DNA of 64,000 bases, from assembly GCF_048320135.1 (NCBI RefSeq), contig NZ_CP182947.1:2852001-2916000 (forward strand), read 5' to 3'. This document shows positions 1-8,948 of this stretch, in pieces. The position numbers and the translations under genes are program-made. Under the pieces are notes generated by a model. The model did not search any database and had not been told where the DNA came from. It saw nothing but the letters and a program-made list of their open reading frames with translations. Source of the DNA: Ideonella_A sakaiensis_A. GTDB lineage: Bacteria > Pseudomonadota > Gammaproteobacteria > Burkholderiales > Burkholderiaceae_C. The stretch's first letter is position 1. Every line of letters starts with the position of its first letter.

Positions 1-736
1 CGCCGCGCTCGATCACGAGGTCGACGACACGTTGCTCGAAGCGGATCTCGCCGCCGAGCGATTCGATTTCGGCGCGCATCTTCTCGATCATGCTGACCAG
101 CCGGAAGGTGCCGATGTGCGGCTTCGCGACCCAGAGAATCTCCTCCGGTGCGCCGGCCTTCGCAAATTCGGTCAGCACCTTGCGCGTCAGATGCCGCGGG
201 TCGCTGATCTGGCTCCACAACTTGCCGTCCGAGAAGGTGCCGGCGCCGCCTTCGCCGAACTGCACGTTCGACTCCGGATTCAGCTGCTGCTTGCGCCACA
301 GGCCCCAGGTGTCCTTGGTCCGTTCACGCACCGCCTTGCCGCGCTCGAGCACGATCGGCCGCAGGCCCATCTGCGCGAGCAGCAGTGCGGCAAACAGCCC
401 GCAAGGCCCGAAGCCGACGATCACCGGCCGCACGGACCTTTCGGCCGCGAAGTCGGCCGGCGCATGGCCGACGAAGCGGTACGAGGTATCGGGTGCAACG
501 CGCACATGCGGATCGCCGGCCATCCGCTGCAGCACCGCGGCCTCGTCGGCCAGCTCGCAGTCGATCGTGTAGATCAGCACGATCGCGCTCTTCTTGCGTG
601 CATCGTGGCTGCGCTTGAAAACCGTGAAGCCGCGCAACGCCGCCGCGTCGCCGAGCCCGAGCCGCCCGACAATGGCTTCGCGCAGCGCCTCTTCAGCGTG
701 GTCCAGTGGCAGGCGCAGGTCGGTGATTCGCAACAT
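1..736 (-). CDS. FAD-dependent oxidoreductase (COG2509-like), 3' end cut by window
   Basis: The N-terminal 245 residues are visible; the gene runs off the left edge. An FAD/NAD-binding loop (VGFGPCGLFAA, about residues 107-117) follows an N-terminal domain of about 100 residues. A second conserved block, FGEGGAGTFSDGKL (about 160-173), is typical of the uncharacterised NAD(FAD)-utilising dehydrogenases of the BT_3330/COG2509 type. The ATG at 734-736 opens the frame; the next gene is divergent, 83 bases away. Substrate is unknown in this family. The family call is fairly secure; any pathway would be a guess. Confidence 0.8.
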   Translation of the reverse strand, partial: MLRITDLRLPLDHAEEALREAIVGRLGLGDAAALRGFTVFKRSHDARKKSAIVLIYTIDCELADEAAVLQRMAGDPHVRVAPDTSYRFVGHAPADFAAERSVRPVIVGFGPCGLFAALLLAQMGLRPIVLERGKAVRERTKDTWGLWRKQQLNPESNVQFGEGGAGTFSDGKLWSQISDPRHLTRKVLTEFAKAGAPEEILWVAKPHIGTFRLVSMIEKMRAEIESLGGEIRFEQRVVDLVIERG

Positions 737-819
737 CGCCCGATTTTCCGCGATCGGCCGATGCCGCCGCGCCGATCACCGAGAATGCCCGGCCGAGGCA
801 GATCTCACCTGGAGCAGCG

Positions 820-1779
820 ATGGACCGGCTGAATGCGATGCGGATTTTTGCCCGCGTCATCGATACCGGCGGATTTGCCGCGGCGGCGCGCGATCTGCAA
901 CTGTCGCCGGCCGCGGTGACGCGCCAGATCGCCGAACTCGAGGAGCATCTGGGCGCGCGTCTGATCAACCGCACGACCCGCCGGCTTGCGTTGACCGGCG
1001 CCGGTGCCAACTACCTCGACCGGGTGCGGCAGATCCTGACCGATGTCGACGAGGCCGAGGCGCAGGCCAATCTGGCTACCTCCGACCCGCGCGGCCATGT
1101 GCGCGTGCTGGTGCCGCCGGCGTTTGCGGTGCACCAGATTGCCAAGAACCTGCCGCGTTTCCATGCCGACTATCCGCATGTCACGGTCGAGCTGGTGACG
1201 AGCGGCCCGGTCGAGACGGTCGACGAAAGCGTCGACATCACGATCATCATCATCGGCAACCGGCTGCTCGAGGGCGAATTCATCGCCCGGCGGCTGGCGC
1301 AGACCGAAGTGATCGTCTGCGCGACGCCGGAATATCTTGACCGCCATGGCCGGCCGCAGCACCCGAATGATCTGCAGGATCATGCCGCGATGGTCCCTGC
1401 CTTCCTGCGCGAACTGCGGTTCCAGCAAGGCCATTTTGGCGACGACGAACCGGGCGGCGACAGCGTGCGCCTGCAGCTGCGCCGACCGGTTCTGAGCACC
1501 AACCATGTCGACACGATGTATGCCGCTGCGCTGGCCGGCCTCGGCATTGCCGGGCTGCCGTCGTTTGTCGTCGAGGATGCGCTGCTGGAAAACGCACTCG
1601 AGCGGGTGTTGCCGGAGTGGCACATGCAGGCGTCGACGATTTATGCCGCGATGCCGACGCGCAAACATGTGCCGGCGCGGACCCGGGCCTTTCTCGACTT
1701 CCTGATCGCGCAATTCGGCAGCGTCGGCGGCGACCGCGATCCGTGGCTGCTCGCGGCCGGCTGTGAAACCAAGCGCTGA
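820..1779 (+). CDS. LysR-family transcriptional regulator
   Basis: A 319-residue protein of normal LysR length. The winged helix-turn-helix fills residues 1-60 (FAAAARDLQLSPAAVTRQIA, then the LGARLINRTTR wing). The rest is the periplasmic-binding-like effector domain, with a run of isoleucines at about 143-147. It belongs to the CrgA/DsdC-like LysR branch common in Proteobacteria. It is divergent from the FAD oxidoreductase ending at 736, and LysR proteins often control the divergent neighbour, so that gene is the first target to consider. The inducer cannot be read from sequence. Confidence 0.9.
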   Translation: MDRLNAMRIFARVIDTGGFAAAARDLQLSPAAVTRQIAELEEHLGARLINRTTRRLALTGAGANYLDRVRQILTDVDEAEAQANLATSDPRGHVRVLVPPAFAVHQIAKNLPRFHADYPHVTVELVTSGPVETVDESVDITIIIIGNRLLEGEFIARRLAQTEVIVCATPEYLDRHGRPQHPNDLQDHAAMVPAFLRELRFQQGHFGDDEPGGDSVRLQLRRPVLSTNHVDTMYAAALAGLGIAGLPSFVVEDALLENALERVLPEWHMQASTIYAAMPTRKHVPARTRAFLDFLIAQFGSVGGDRDPWLLAAGCETKR

Positions 1780-1810
1780 TCAGCCTGCCCGCAGCCTGGC
1801 GCGTCGGGCC

Positions 1811-1838
1811 AAAAAAAAGCCGCCTCGAAAGGCGGCTT
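1811..1838 (-). terminator. Rho-independent terminator of the DUF4148 gene
   Basis: On the minus strand a perfect 9-bp stem (AAGCCGCCT with AGGCGGCTT) closed by a 4-base loop is followed directly by a run of eight T. It sits about 33 bases past the stop of the gene ending at 1871. This is the clearest intrinsic terminator in the window. Confidence 0.85.
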
Positions 1839-1870
1839 GCTGACGCACCGGGTCTGCCCGGCTGCCGGCC

Positions 1871-2218
1871 TTATTCAGCAGCGCCGGCCTTGAACGGCGC
1901 TTGAACGCCAACGGCCACCGCGCCATAGGCTTCGTTGGCCGTGGTGGCGCCTGCCTGCGCCAGTTCACGACGGACCTGCTCCCGGCTCAAGCCGCTGCGA
2001 CGCGACGCCAGCAGTGCCGCATCGGCCTGGCTGTAGGCCTCCGCGGTCTGCACGATTTCACCGGCCTGGCGGGCGCGCACCAGCTCGGCGGTGACTTCGG
2101 CGCGGCTCAGCGTCGACGCCACCGGCAATTGCTGGCCGACCGCTTCGAAGGCGGATGCAGAGGTGCCGATGATGGCGAGGGCAGCGGCGGCGATCAGGGC
2201 ATTGGTTTTTGCATTCAT
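1871..2218 (-). CDS. DUF4148 domain protein, exported
   Basis: A 115-residue protein with a Sec signal peptide (NALIAAAALAIIGTSASAF, about 5-23) and a small C-terminal helical domain (SRAEVTAELVRARQAGEI, then SREQVRRELAQA). This matches the DUF4148 family, which is abundant in Burkholderiales and has no known function. The ATG at 2216-2218 is chosen because AAGGA lies 7 bases upstream; an in-frame GTG at 2233 has no such site. It is a single-gene unit with its own strong terminator. Probably periplasmic. Confidence 0.85.
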   Translation of the reverse strand: MNAKTNALIAAAALAIIGTSASAFEAVGQQLPVASTLSRAEVTAELVRARQAGEIVQTAEAYSQADAALLASRRSGLSREQVRRELAQAGATTANEAYGAVAVGVQAPFKAGAAE

Positions 2219-2382
2219 GATGATTTCCTTCACAGTAAGAGTTGATCCGGGCAGGACGGCATCGCTTGGCTGAAACCGTCTTGTCCACCTCGGTGAGTCT
2301 TCACATGGATGACTGGCTCATCGATGGACTGAACTCTAAGGGTTTGTCCCAGTTAGATAAACTGCTCAGTCATGAATTGATC

Positions 2383-2399
2383 ATTCCGATAATCGGAAT
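2383..2399. repeat. 17-base inverted repeat (ATTCCGAT-A-ATCGGAAT)
   Basis: Perfect 8-base arms around a central A, in AT-rich sequence unlike its surroundings. It lies just past the stop of the extensin-like gene (2419) and about 165 bases upstream of the DUF4148 start, both minus strand. It could be an operator or a weak transcript-end hairpin; there is no T-run. Confidence 0.5.
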
Positions 2400-2418
2400 A
2401 ATCCTCGCCACGACATGG

Positions 2419-3141
2419 CTACCTGCAGACGCGGTAGCCGTGTCGCTCGAGGTGCAGATGGTCGGCGTGCGCGGCGTTGTAGTCCGGACTCAGCACACCA
2501 TCAAAAAAGCGGCAGGCGCCATCGCGGATCTCGCGCAGAAAGGTCGCGTCGGCGCCGGAGCCGCTCCAGCCATCGACGAGCCGGATGCGCCTGCCGCCGC
2601 TCAGCGTGACGCCGGCGATATCGATTGCATCGGCGCTGGCATGACGGCTGCGCGGGCCGTCCGGCCGACCATAAACATTGCGGCAGACATAGCTGCCGAG
2701 ATGGTCGAGACGTGCGATCGGCTGCTGCAGATGGCGCCCGGCGGCCGGCCGCACGACGTGACGCTCCCACAAGGCCAGCGAGACCGCGGCCGGGCACGAC
2801 AGCGTCAGCGGCGCAGACAGTGCGGATGCGCTGCGGCTGATGCGCACCGCATCATCGAAGCCGCATCCGGGTGCCGGGTGGTGATCGGCAAGCGGGCGGA
2901 AGTCGAAACCGCTGCCGTCCAGCACCGCGAGGCAGCGTTGCGGATCGCCGTCGAGGCGGGCCAGCTTGTAGCGGGTCAGCCATCCCGGCGTTTCGTCGAT
3001 GCGCAGCGGTGCGAACGGATTCCAGCGGTCCGGCGGGCGCCATCCGATGTCGTGCCAGACGTGCCATGCCACAGCGGCCGCTGCCAGCAGCAGTGGCCAG
3101 ATGATGATCGCGGCGATGCGGCCGCGCTTGGTGCTTGCCAT
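2419..3141 (-). CDS. Extensin-like C-terminal domain protein
   Basis: A 240-residue protein with one N-terminal membrane anchor (about 7-28, IAAIIIWPLLLAAAAVAWHV) and a periplasmic domain. The family hallmarks are cysteine-bracketed segments, a CRNVYGR block, the SRHASADAIDI block and a C-terminal HADHLHLERHG block. These His/Asp motifs resemble the peptidase-like (D,D-carboxypeptidase/MepA fold) extensin_C domain, so a cell-wall role is plausible but unproven. The ATG at 3139-3141 is used because upstream codons give a low-complexity Arg/Ala tract, not a signal. Confidence 0.75.
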   Translation of the reverse strand: MASTKRGRIAAIIIWPLLLAAAAVAWHVWHDIGWRPPDRWNPFAPLRIDETPGWLTRYKLARLDGDPQRCLAVLDGSGFDFRPLADHHPAPGCGFDDAVRISRSASALSAPLTLSCPAAVSLALWERHVVRPAAGRHLQQPIARLDHLGSYVCRNVYGRPDGPRSRHASADAIDIAGVTLSGGRRIRLVDGWSGSGADATFLREIRDGACRFFDGVLSPDYNAAHADHLHLERHGYRVCR

Positions 3142-3350
3142 CGGTGCAGATGCTGCCGCAAGGCTGCCGCAACGGCGATCGGCCGGTGACGCGGCGCCTC
3201 GTACGCCGGCGCGGCGATTGCTGTAGGACAAGTCCGGCGGTCATGCGGGCCCGGCTCCGATGCACTTCGGCCGGCAATGCGGCACACGATGATTGCGTCT
3301 CCGACTCCATCCGCCAGCCGGCGCGCTTGCGCCTGCCGGGCGGATCAGCC

Positions 3351-3857
3351 ATGAAGCTTGTCACCACGGGCTACCGCCTGGTTCACGTGCTGATGGCGGT
3401 GCTGTTTGCACTCGCCGCAATCCTGCTGACCATCATTGCCGCCCGCGTCGGCTGGAACGCGCTGGACGGCGGCTTCAACCGCACCGCGGCGCAGGAGTTG
3501 ATCGAAGCCGTCGGTCTGCTGGCCGCTGCAGTGGTCGCGCTGCAGATCAGCGAAACGATCACCGAAGAAGAGGTGATCCGCGATGCCGACGTCAGCGCAC
3601 CGACCCGCGTGCGGCGTTTCCTGTCGCGCTTCTTTGTCGTCGTCACCGTCGCGCTGGCGATCGAGGGGCTGGTCGCGACGTTCAAGTCGATGAACGATCA
3701 ATCGGTCGAACTCGTCGATGCCGCGTTGCTGATCGTCGCCACCGGCGTGATGCTGGCAGGCTGGGGTTTCTTCGTCAGGATGAACCGCTACGCCGAGGAG
3801 CTCGAACCGGAGGCGATGGCGGAGGCCAAGCGCGAGGACGGCAAGCTGAGGCGATGA
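3351..3857 (+). CDS. Small multi-pass membrane protein, unknown function
   Basis: A 168-residue protein with about four hydrophobic helices (roughly 10-32, 45-63, 92-110 and 122-140) separated by short charged loops, and a charged C-terminal tail. I do not recognise a family with confidence; it resembles small inner-membrane proteins annotated only as hypothetical. The ATG at 3351 follows non-membrane, Arg-rich sequence, so it is the likely start. It converges on amgK, 16 bases away. No catalytic motif is visible. Confidence 0.65.
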   Translation: MKLVTTGYRLVHVLMAVLFALAAILLTIIAARVGWNALDGGFNRTAAQELIEAVGLLAAAVVALQISETITEEEVIRDADVSAPTRVRRFLSRFFVVVTVALAIEGLVATFKSMNDQSVELVDAALLIVATGVMLAGWGFFVRMNRYAEELEPEAMAEAKREDGKLRR

Positions 3858-3873
3858 GCCCCAGCGCCGTCCG

Positions 3874-4950
3874 TCAATAAAACGCGTCGATGCGTTGCGC
3901 GCCCATCAGCAGCTCGAGCAGCCGCGACAGCGGACGCAGCGCCGAATAGCGCGCCGCGACATGGTGGGCGTAAGCGAAGAATCGCGGCAGGTCCTCGCTG
4001 TATTTCGGCTTGCCGTCGCGGTGCTTCAGGCGGCAGAAGATGCCGAGCACCTTCAGGTGGCGCTGCAGGCCCATCCATTCGACCTGGCGCCAGAATTCGC
4101 CGAAATCGGGGTCGACCGGCAGGCCGGCCTTGCGCGCGCCTTCCCAGTAACGCACCGCGATGTCGAGCTCGAATTCCTCGTCCCAGCTGATGAAGGCATC
4201 CCGCAGCAGCGACGCGAGGTCGTAGCTGACCGGACCGTTGACCGCATCCTGGAAGTCGAGGATGCCGGGGCCGTTTTCGGTGACCATCAGGTTGCGCGGC
4301 ATGTAGTCGCGATGCACCGCCAGCGTCGGCTGCGCCAGCGCACTGGCAACCAGCAACGAACAGGCGGCATCCCAGATCGCGCGTTCGTGTTCGGTCCACT
4401 GCTGGCCGAGTTCACGCTCGACACACCATTCCGGGAACAGCGACAGCTCCCGGTTCAGCAAGGTGGCGTCATAGGGCGGCAGCGTCGTCGGATCGATCCG
4501 CTGCTGCCACTCGAGCAGCGTCGTCGCGGCGTCGCGCATCAGCCGGTCGATGCTGCCGCGGTCTTCGCTGGCCACCGCATCGCCGAGCGCCTGCAGATAC
4601 AGCGTCTGTCCGAGGTCGCTGAGCAGCAGAAAGCCTTGCTCGGCATCCTGTGCCAGCACGCGCGGCGCATGCAGGCCGGCCGCCTGCAACTGGCCGGCGA
4701 CCGCGACAAACGGCCGGACGTCTTCCTGCGGCGGCGGCGCGTCCATCACGATCAGGCTGCCGCCGCCAGCGCCGGGTTCGCGATCGATGCGCAGGTAGCG
4801 CCGGAAACTGGCATCGGCCGATGCCGGCCGCAGGCTTTGCGGCAGCAGCTGATGGGCGGGTCGGACCGACTCGAGCCAGTCGGCGAACGCAGCTTCCCGT
4901 TCGGCACTGGGCCAGGTCAATCGGCTGGGAGTTGGCGTCGGCTCGAGCAT
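3874..4950 (-). CDS. amgK: N-acetylmuramate/N-acetylglucosamine kinase AmgK-like
   Basis: A 358-residue aminoglycoside-phosphotransferase-fold kinase. The catalytic Brenner motif HRD is at 213-215 (VHRDYMPRNLM) and the metal-binding motif at 231-236 (LDFQDA). AmgK phosphorylates the anomeric position of MurNAc and GlcNAc in the peptidoglycan-recycling route that bypasses de novo UDP-MurNAc synthesis in Pseudomonas and relatives. Divergence from lptD-surA is the usual setting, which supports the call over a generic phosphotransferase. The partner nucleotidyltransferase murU, normally adjacent, is not in this window. Confidence 0.85.
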   Translation of the reverse strand: MLEPTPTPSRLTWPSAEREAAFADWLESVRPAHQLLPQSLRPASADASFRRYLRIDREPGAGGGSLIVMDAPPPQEDVRPFVAVAGQLQAAGLHAPRVLAQDAEQGFLLLSDLGQTLYLQALGDAVASEDRGSIDRLMRDAATTLLEWQQRIDPTTLPPYDATLLNRELSLFPEWCVERELGQQWTEHERAIWDAACSLLVASALAQPTLAVHRDYMPRNLMVTENGPGILDFQDAVNGPVSYDLASLLRDAFISWDEEFELDIAVRYWEGARKAGLPVDPDFGEFWRQVEWMGLQRHLKVLGIFCRLKHRDGKPKYSEDLPRFFAYAHHVAARYSALRPLSRLLELLMGAQRIDAFY

Positions 4951-5130
4951 GGATAATCGATTCTACGGAGTCGCGCGGTGCCGCTGCTCGACTACCGTGA
5001 CAACTGGTCGCGGATTCGTTGCTGCCGCCGGCGGGTCGACCTGCCGACATCGGGCAGACGCGCTGTCCGATGCCGGCCTCCCAACCCCGCGGCTGTCTGC
5101 CGCACGTCAAGCCCAGCCTTCCGCCTACCC

Positions 5131-7527
5131 GTGCCCCAGTTGCCCGAATTCCGTCGCCCGCTGCTGATCGGCTGCAGCCGCCTGCTGATTGCCGGCGTAC
5201 TGGCGTCGGGAGCGCCGCTGGCCGGCTGGTCGCAGTCGGCGCCAGCGGACAGGCCGTTGCCGATCGTGCTCGAAGCGCGAGAAATCACCGGCCGGCCGGA
5301 CCTCGATGCGGTGGCTCGCGGTGACGCCGAGTTCCAGCGCGGCGAGGTCACGATCACCGCCGACGAGCTGAGTTTCGACTATCCCGATGCGCTGGCGCGT
5401 GCGGTCGGCAATGTGCGGATCAGCCGTGACGGCAATGTCTACAGCGGCCCCGAACTGCAGCTGAAGGTGCAGACCTACGAAGGCTTTTTTCTTCAGCCGA
5501 CCTATTTTTTCAGCCGCACCGGTGCCGGCGGCCATGCCGAGCGGGTCGACTTTCTCGATCGCTACCGCGCGACCGCGCAACGCGCGACCTACTCGAGCTG
5601 CCAGGTCGACGATCGCCTCGACGCACAGGGCCGTTATGTCGGGCCGGCCTGGGAGCTGAGCACACGGCGTCTGAAGATGGACTTCGATGCCAACGAAGGC
5701 ATTGCCGAAGGCGCGGTGCTGCGTTTCTACGGCGTGCCGATCCTAGCCGCGCCGGTGCTCAGTTTTCCATTGACCGATGCGCGCAAGTCGGGCTGGCTGC
5801 CGCCGAGCATCGCGATCGACAGCAACAGCGGCCTGCAGGTGGCCGCGCCGTACTACTGGAATATCGCGCCGAACCGCGATGCGACGCTGACACCGACGGT
5901 GATCGCGAAACGCGGCGTCGGTGTCGACAGCGAATTCCGTTACCTCGAGCCGCGCTTCAGCGGCAAGCTCGATCTCGACCTGCTGCCGGCCGACCGGCTG
6001 GCCGGCCGCGACCGCTATGCACTCGGCATGCAGCACGACCATGCGTTGCCGTCGAAGACGCGGGTTTCGCTGCGCGTGCTGCGCGTTTCCGATGACGACT
6101 ACTGGAAGGATTTCAGCGAAAACGTGCCGAGCCTGACGCCGCGGTTGCTGCTGTCGGACCTGCAGGCAAGCCGGCCAATTCAGGTCGGCAAACGCGGTGG
6201 CGAATGGACCGCGTATGCACGCGTGCAGCGCTGGCAGGTGCTGCAGAACAGCGACCTTGCGAGCCGCATCGAGGCCCCGTACGACCGGCTGCCGCAGGTC
6301 GGTGTGCGCACCGCGCAGCAGGTTGGTCCGGGGCTGCGGATCGAATTCAACGCCGAGTTCAACCGCTTCGTCAATCCGACCGATGTCACCGGCGGCGTTC
6401 GTGGCGTGCCGACCGGTGCACTGGTCGGGCCGACCGGGCTGCGCGGGCGCCCGACCGGCGACCGCATCCATGCGCTCGGCTCGATCAGCCGCCCGTGGGT
6501 CACGCCGGGCTGGACGCTGACGCCGAAACTGTCCTTCAACGCCGCCTCGTATTCGCTCGACCAGCCGCTGGCCAATGGCAGCACCGGTGGCTCGCGGGTG
6601 ATTCCGACAGCCAGCCTGGACAGCGCCTGGGTGCTCGAACGCGATACCGAGTTTTTCGGCAGGTCGCTGCGGCAGACGCTCGAGCCGCGCCTGCTGTATG
6701 TCAATACGCCGTACCGGCAGCAACGCGATTTCCCGGTCTTCGATACCGCGGTGAAGGATTTCAATTTCGATTCGATCTATACCGAAAGCCGCTTCACCGG
6801 CATCGACCGCATCTCCGATGCCCACCAGCTGACCGCCGGCGTCACCAGCCGCATGCTCGATCCGGCCAGTGGCGCCGAGCTGATGCGTTTCGGCGTCGCA
6901 CAGCGGATGCTGTTCCGCGACCAGCGGATCACCGCCGACGGCCTGCCGACGACACAGCGCTTTTCCGACCTGCTGCTGCTCGGCCGGACGACGCTGGTGC
7001 CACGCTGGACGCTCGATTCGTCGGTGCAATACAACCCCGACCTCGGTCGCGTCGTCCGCTCGGTCGCCAGCGCGCGGTATTCGCCGGGGCCGTTTCGCAC
7101 CGTCAGCGCCACTTATCGCCTGACCCGAGGGCTCAGCGAGCAGCTCGAACTCGGCTGGCAATGGCCGCTTTATGGTCCGGTCTCGGGCGGCGATGCGCCG
7201 GCGAGGACCTTGCAGACCGAAGGCTCGGCCTGCGGCGGCAGCCTCTACGGCGTCGGCCGGATCAACTACAGCACCAGCGACCGCCGGATCACCGATTCGA
7301 TCATCGGCCTCGAATACGACGCCGGCTGCTGGATCGGTCGCATCGTTGCCGAGCGGCTCTCGACCGGCCGCAGCGAAGCGACGACGCGGCTGTTGTTGCA
7401 ACTCGAGCTGGTCGGGCTCTCCCGCCTCGGCAGCAGCCCGCTGCAGGTCTTGAAGGACAATATCCCCGGATACCGGCTGTTGCGCGAATCGACGCCCATT
7501 GGCTCGAATGCGGAAATTTATGAATGA
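5131..7527 (+). CDS. lptD: LPS-assembly protein LptD
   Basis: The outer-membrane beta-barrel that inserts lipopolysaccharide into the outer leaflet. From a GTG at 5131 the product is about 798 residues, with a signal peptide (about 8-35, ending GWSQSAPAD), a jellyroll OstA/LptA-like domain (ARGDAEFQRGEVTITADEL, about 60-170), then a long barrel of alternating polar/hydrophobic strands. Cysteines occur near the start (SSCQVDD) and near the end (SACGG, AGCWIG), fitting the disulfides LptD needs. An ATG at 4978 is in frame but would add 51 Arg/Cys-rich residues before the signal. Overlaps surA by 8 bases. Confidence 0.92.
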   Translation: MPQLPEFRRPLLIGCSRLLIAGVLASGAPLAGWSQSAPADRPLPIVLEAREITGRPDLDAVARGDAEFQRGEVTITADELSFDYPDALARAVGNVRISRDGNVYSGPELQLKVQTYEGFFLQPTYFFSRTGAGGHAERVDFLDRYRATAQRATYSSCQVDDRLDAQGRYVGPAWELSTRRLKMDFDANEGIAEGAVLRFYGVPILAAPVLSFPLTDARKSGWLPPSIAIDSNSGLQVAAPYYWNIAPNRDATLTPTVIAKRGVGVDSEFRYLEPRFSGKLDLDLLPADRLAGRDRYALGMQHDHALPSKTRVSLRVLRVSDDDYWKDFSENVPSLTPRLLLSDLQASRPIQVGKRGGEWTAYARVQRWQVLQNSDLASRIEAPYDRLPQVGVRTAQQVGPGLRIEFNAEFNRFVNPTDVTGGVRGVPTGALVGPTGLRGRPTGDRIHALGSISRPWVTPGWTLTPKLSFNAASYSLDQPLANGSTGGSRVIPTASLDSAWVLERDTEFFGRSLRQTLEPRLLYVNTPYRQQRDFPVFDTAVKDFNFDSIYTESRFTGIDRISDAHQLTAGVTSRMLDPASGAELMRFGVAQRMLFRDQRITADGLPTTQRFSDLLLLGRTTLVPRWTLDSSVQYNPDLGRVVRSVASARYSPGPFRTVSATYRLTRGLSEQLELGWQWPLYGPVSGGDAPARTLQTEGSACGGSLYGVGRINYSTSDRRITDSIIGLEYDAGCWIGRIVAERLSTGRSEATTRLLLQLELVGLSRLGSSPLQVLKDNIPGYRLLRESTPIGSNAEIYE

Positions 7528-8938
7528 ACTGACACAAGCGCGTGGTGACGCGGGCCTGCACAAGACAGCGGCGCCGCGCATGCTCGGCAGCTTGCTGGCC
7601 TGTGTTCTCGCGGCCGCAGCGGCGCCCGATGTCACCGCCCAGCTGAAGACGCCCGAGCGGGCGTCGGCCCAGCGGCCGGCTGCCGCGGCAGCGCCGGCAC
7701 CTGCGCCTGCTTCGGCGCGCCGGGGTGACTACATCCTCGCGGTCGTCAACCAGGAACTCGTCACCGCCGGCGAACTCGCGATCCGGCTCGAGCGCGTTCG
7801 CGAAGCAGCCCGCGCGGCCGGCAACCGGCTGCCGCCTGGAGACGAACTGCGCAAGGAGATCCTGCAGCAACTGATCGACGAACGGGTGCTGATCACTGCT
7901 GCGCGCGAAACCGGGCAGCGTGTCGACGAGGCCGAACTCGACCGCGCGGTGAACAACGTCGCGGTGCAAAACCAGCTGTCGCCGCTTGAACTGCGCCAGC
8001 GGCTGCAGCGGGAAGGTATCGACTACGGCCGCTTCCGCAACAACCTGCGCGACCAGATCCTGGTCGAGCGAACCCGCGAACGCGAGGTGCAGTCGCGGAT
8101 CCGCATCACCGATGCCGAAGTTGATGCCGAGCTTGCCCGCCAGCATGCGGCGTCCGGCGGCGTCCAGTACAACATTGCGCAGATCCTCGTCGCGGTGCCC
8201 GAGCGCGCCAGCGATGCGCAGGTGATGGAACGGCGGATCCGTGCCGAAGGCGCGCTGGCGCGCGTGCGGGCCGGCGAATCCTTCGAAGCCGTTGCCCGCC
8301 AGATGTCCGACGGAGCCAATGCCGCTGAAGGCGGCGAACTTGGATTGCGGCCGGCCGATCGCCTGCCCGATATCTTTGTCGCCCGCGTCAAGACCTTGAA
8401 AACCGGCGAAATCGCGCCGGAACTGCTGCGCAGCGGCGCCGGCTTCCACATCCTGAAGCTGAAGGACCGGCGCGAGCCCGACGCCTTCACGGTGACGCAG
8501 ACCCACGCGCGGCACATCCTGCTGCGCCCGTCCGCCCAGCTCAGCGAAGAGGCGGCGATGCGCCGGCTGGCCGAATTCAAGCGCCAGATCCAGGCCGGCC
8601 GCGCGAGCTTCGAGGCCCTCGCCCGCGACAATTCCGAGGACAACAGCGCGGTCGCCGGCGGTGATCTCGGCTGGACCTCGCCTGGCAGCCTGGTTCCGGA
8701 ATTCGAGCAGACGATGGATGCGCTGCCGGTCGGCGGCATTTCCGATCCGATCGTCTCGCGTTTCGGTGTCCACCTGATCCAGGTCATCGACCGCCGCGAA
8801 GTCGAACTCGACACCCGGCAGCGGCGCGAGCAGGCGCGCAATGTGCTGCGCGAGCGCAAATACGAGGCCGCCTACGAGGACTGGCTGAAGGAATTGCGCG
8901 CCCGCGCCTACATCGAGATGCGCGAGCCGCCGCCGTGA
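7520..8938 (+). CDS. surA: Periplasmic chaperone and peptidyl-prolyl isomerase SurA
   Basis: About 472 residues with a signal peptide, an Ala/Pro-rich linker, the N-terminal SurA chaperone domain (starting DYILAVVNQELVT), and two parvulin-type PPIase repeats (one beginning VQYNIAQILVAV, the second TQTHARHILLRPS). It escorts unfolded outer-membrane proteins, including LptD encoded just upstream, to the BAM machine. Overlap with lptD implies translational coupling. The ATG at 7520 has a GGAA 4 bases upstream; an ATG at 7508 and TTG at 7499 are alternatives. Confidence 0.93.
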   Translation: MNELTQARGDAGLHKTAAPRMLGSLLACVLAAAAAPDVTAQLKTPERASAQRPAAAAAPAPAPASARRGDYILAVVNQELVTAGELAIRLERVREAARAAGNRLPPGDELRKEILQQLIDERVLITAARETGQRVDEAELDRAVNNVAVQNQLSPLELRQRLQREGIDYGRFRNNLRDQILVERTREREVQSRIRITDAEVDAELARQHAASGGVQYNIAQILVAVPERASDAQVMERRIRAEGALARVRAGESFEAVARQMSDGANAAEGGELGLRPADRLPDIFVARVKTLKTGEIAPELLRSGAGFHILKLKDRREPDAFTVTQTHARHILLRPSAQLSEEAAMRRLAEFKRQIQAGRASFEALARDNSEDNSAVAGGDLGWTSPGSLVPEFEQTMDALPVGGISDPIVSRFGVHLIQVIDRREVELDTRQRREQARNVLRERKYEAAYEDWLKELRARAYIEMREPPP

Positions 8939-8948
8939 GCGGCGCCCG

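Noticed and set aside
32..832. A 266-codon plus-strand frame at the left edge
   Set aside because: The opposite strand encodes a clear FAD oxidoreductase; the plus frame has shadow composition.
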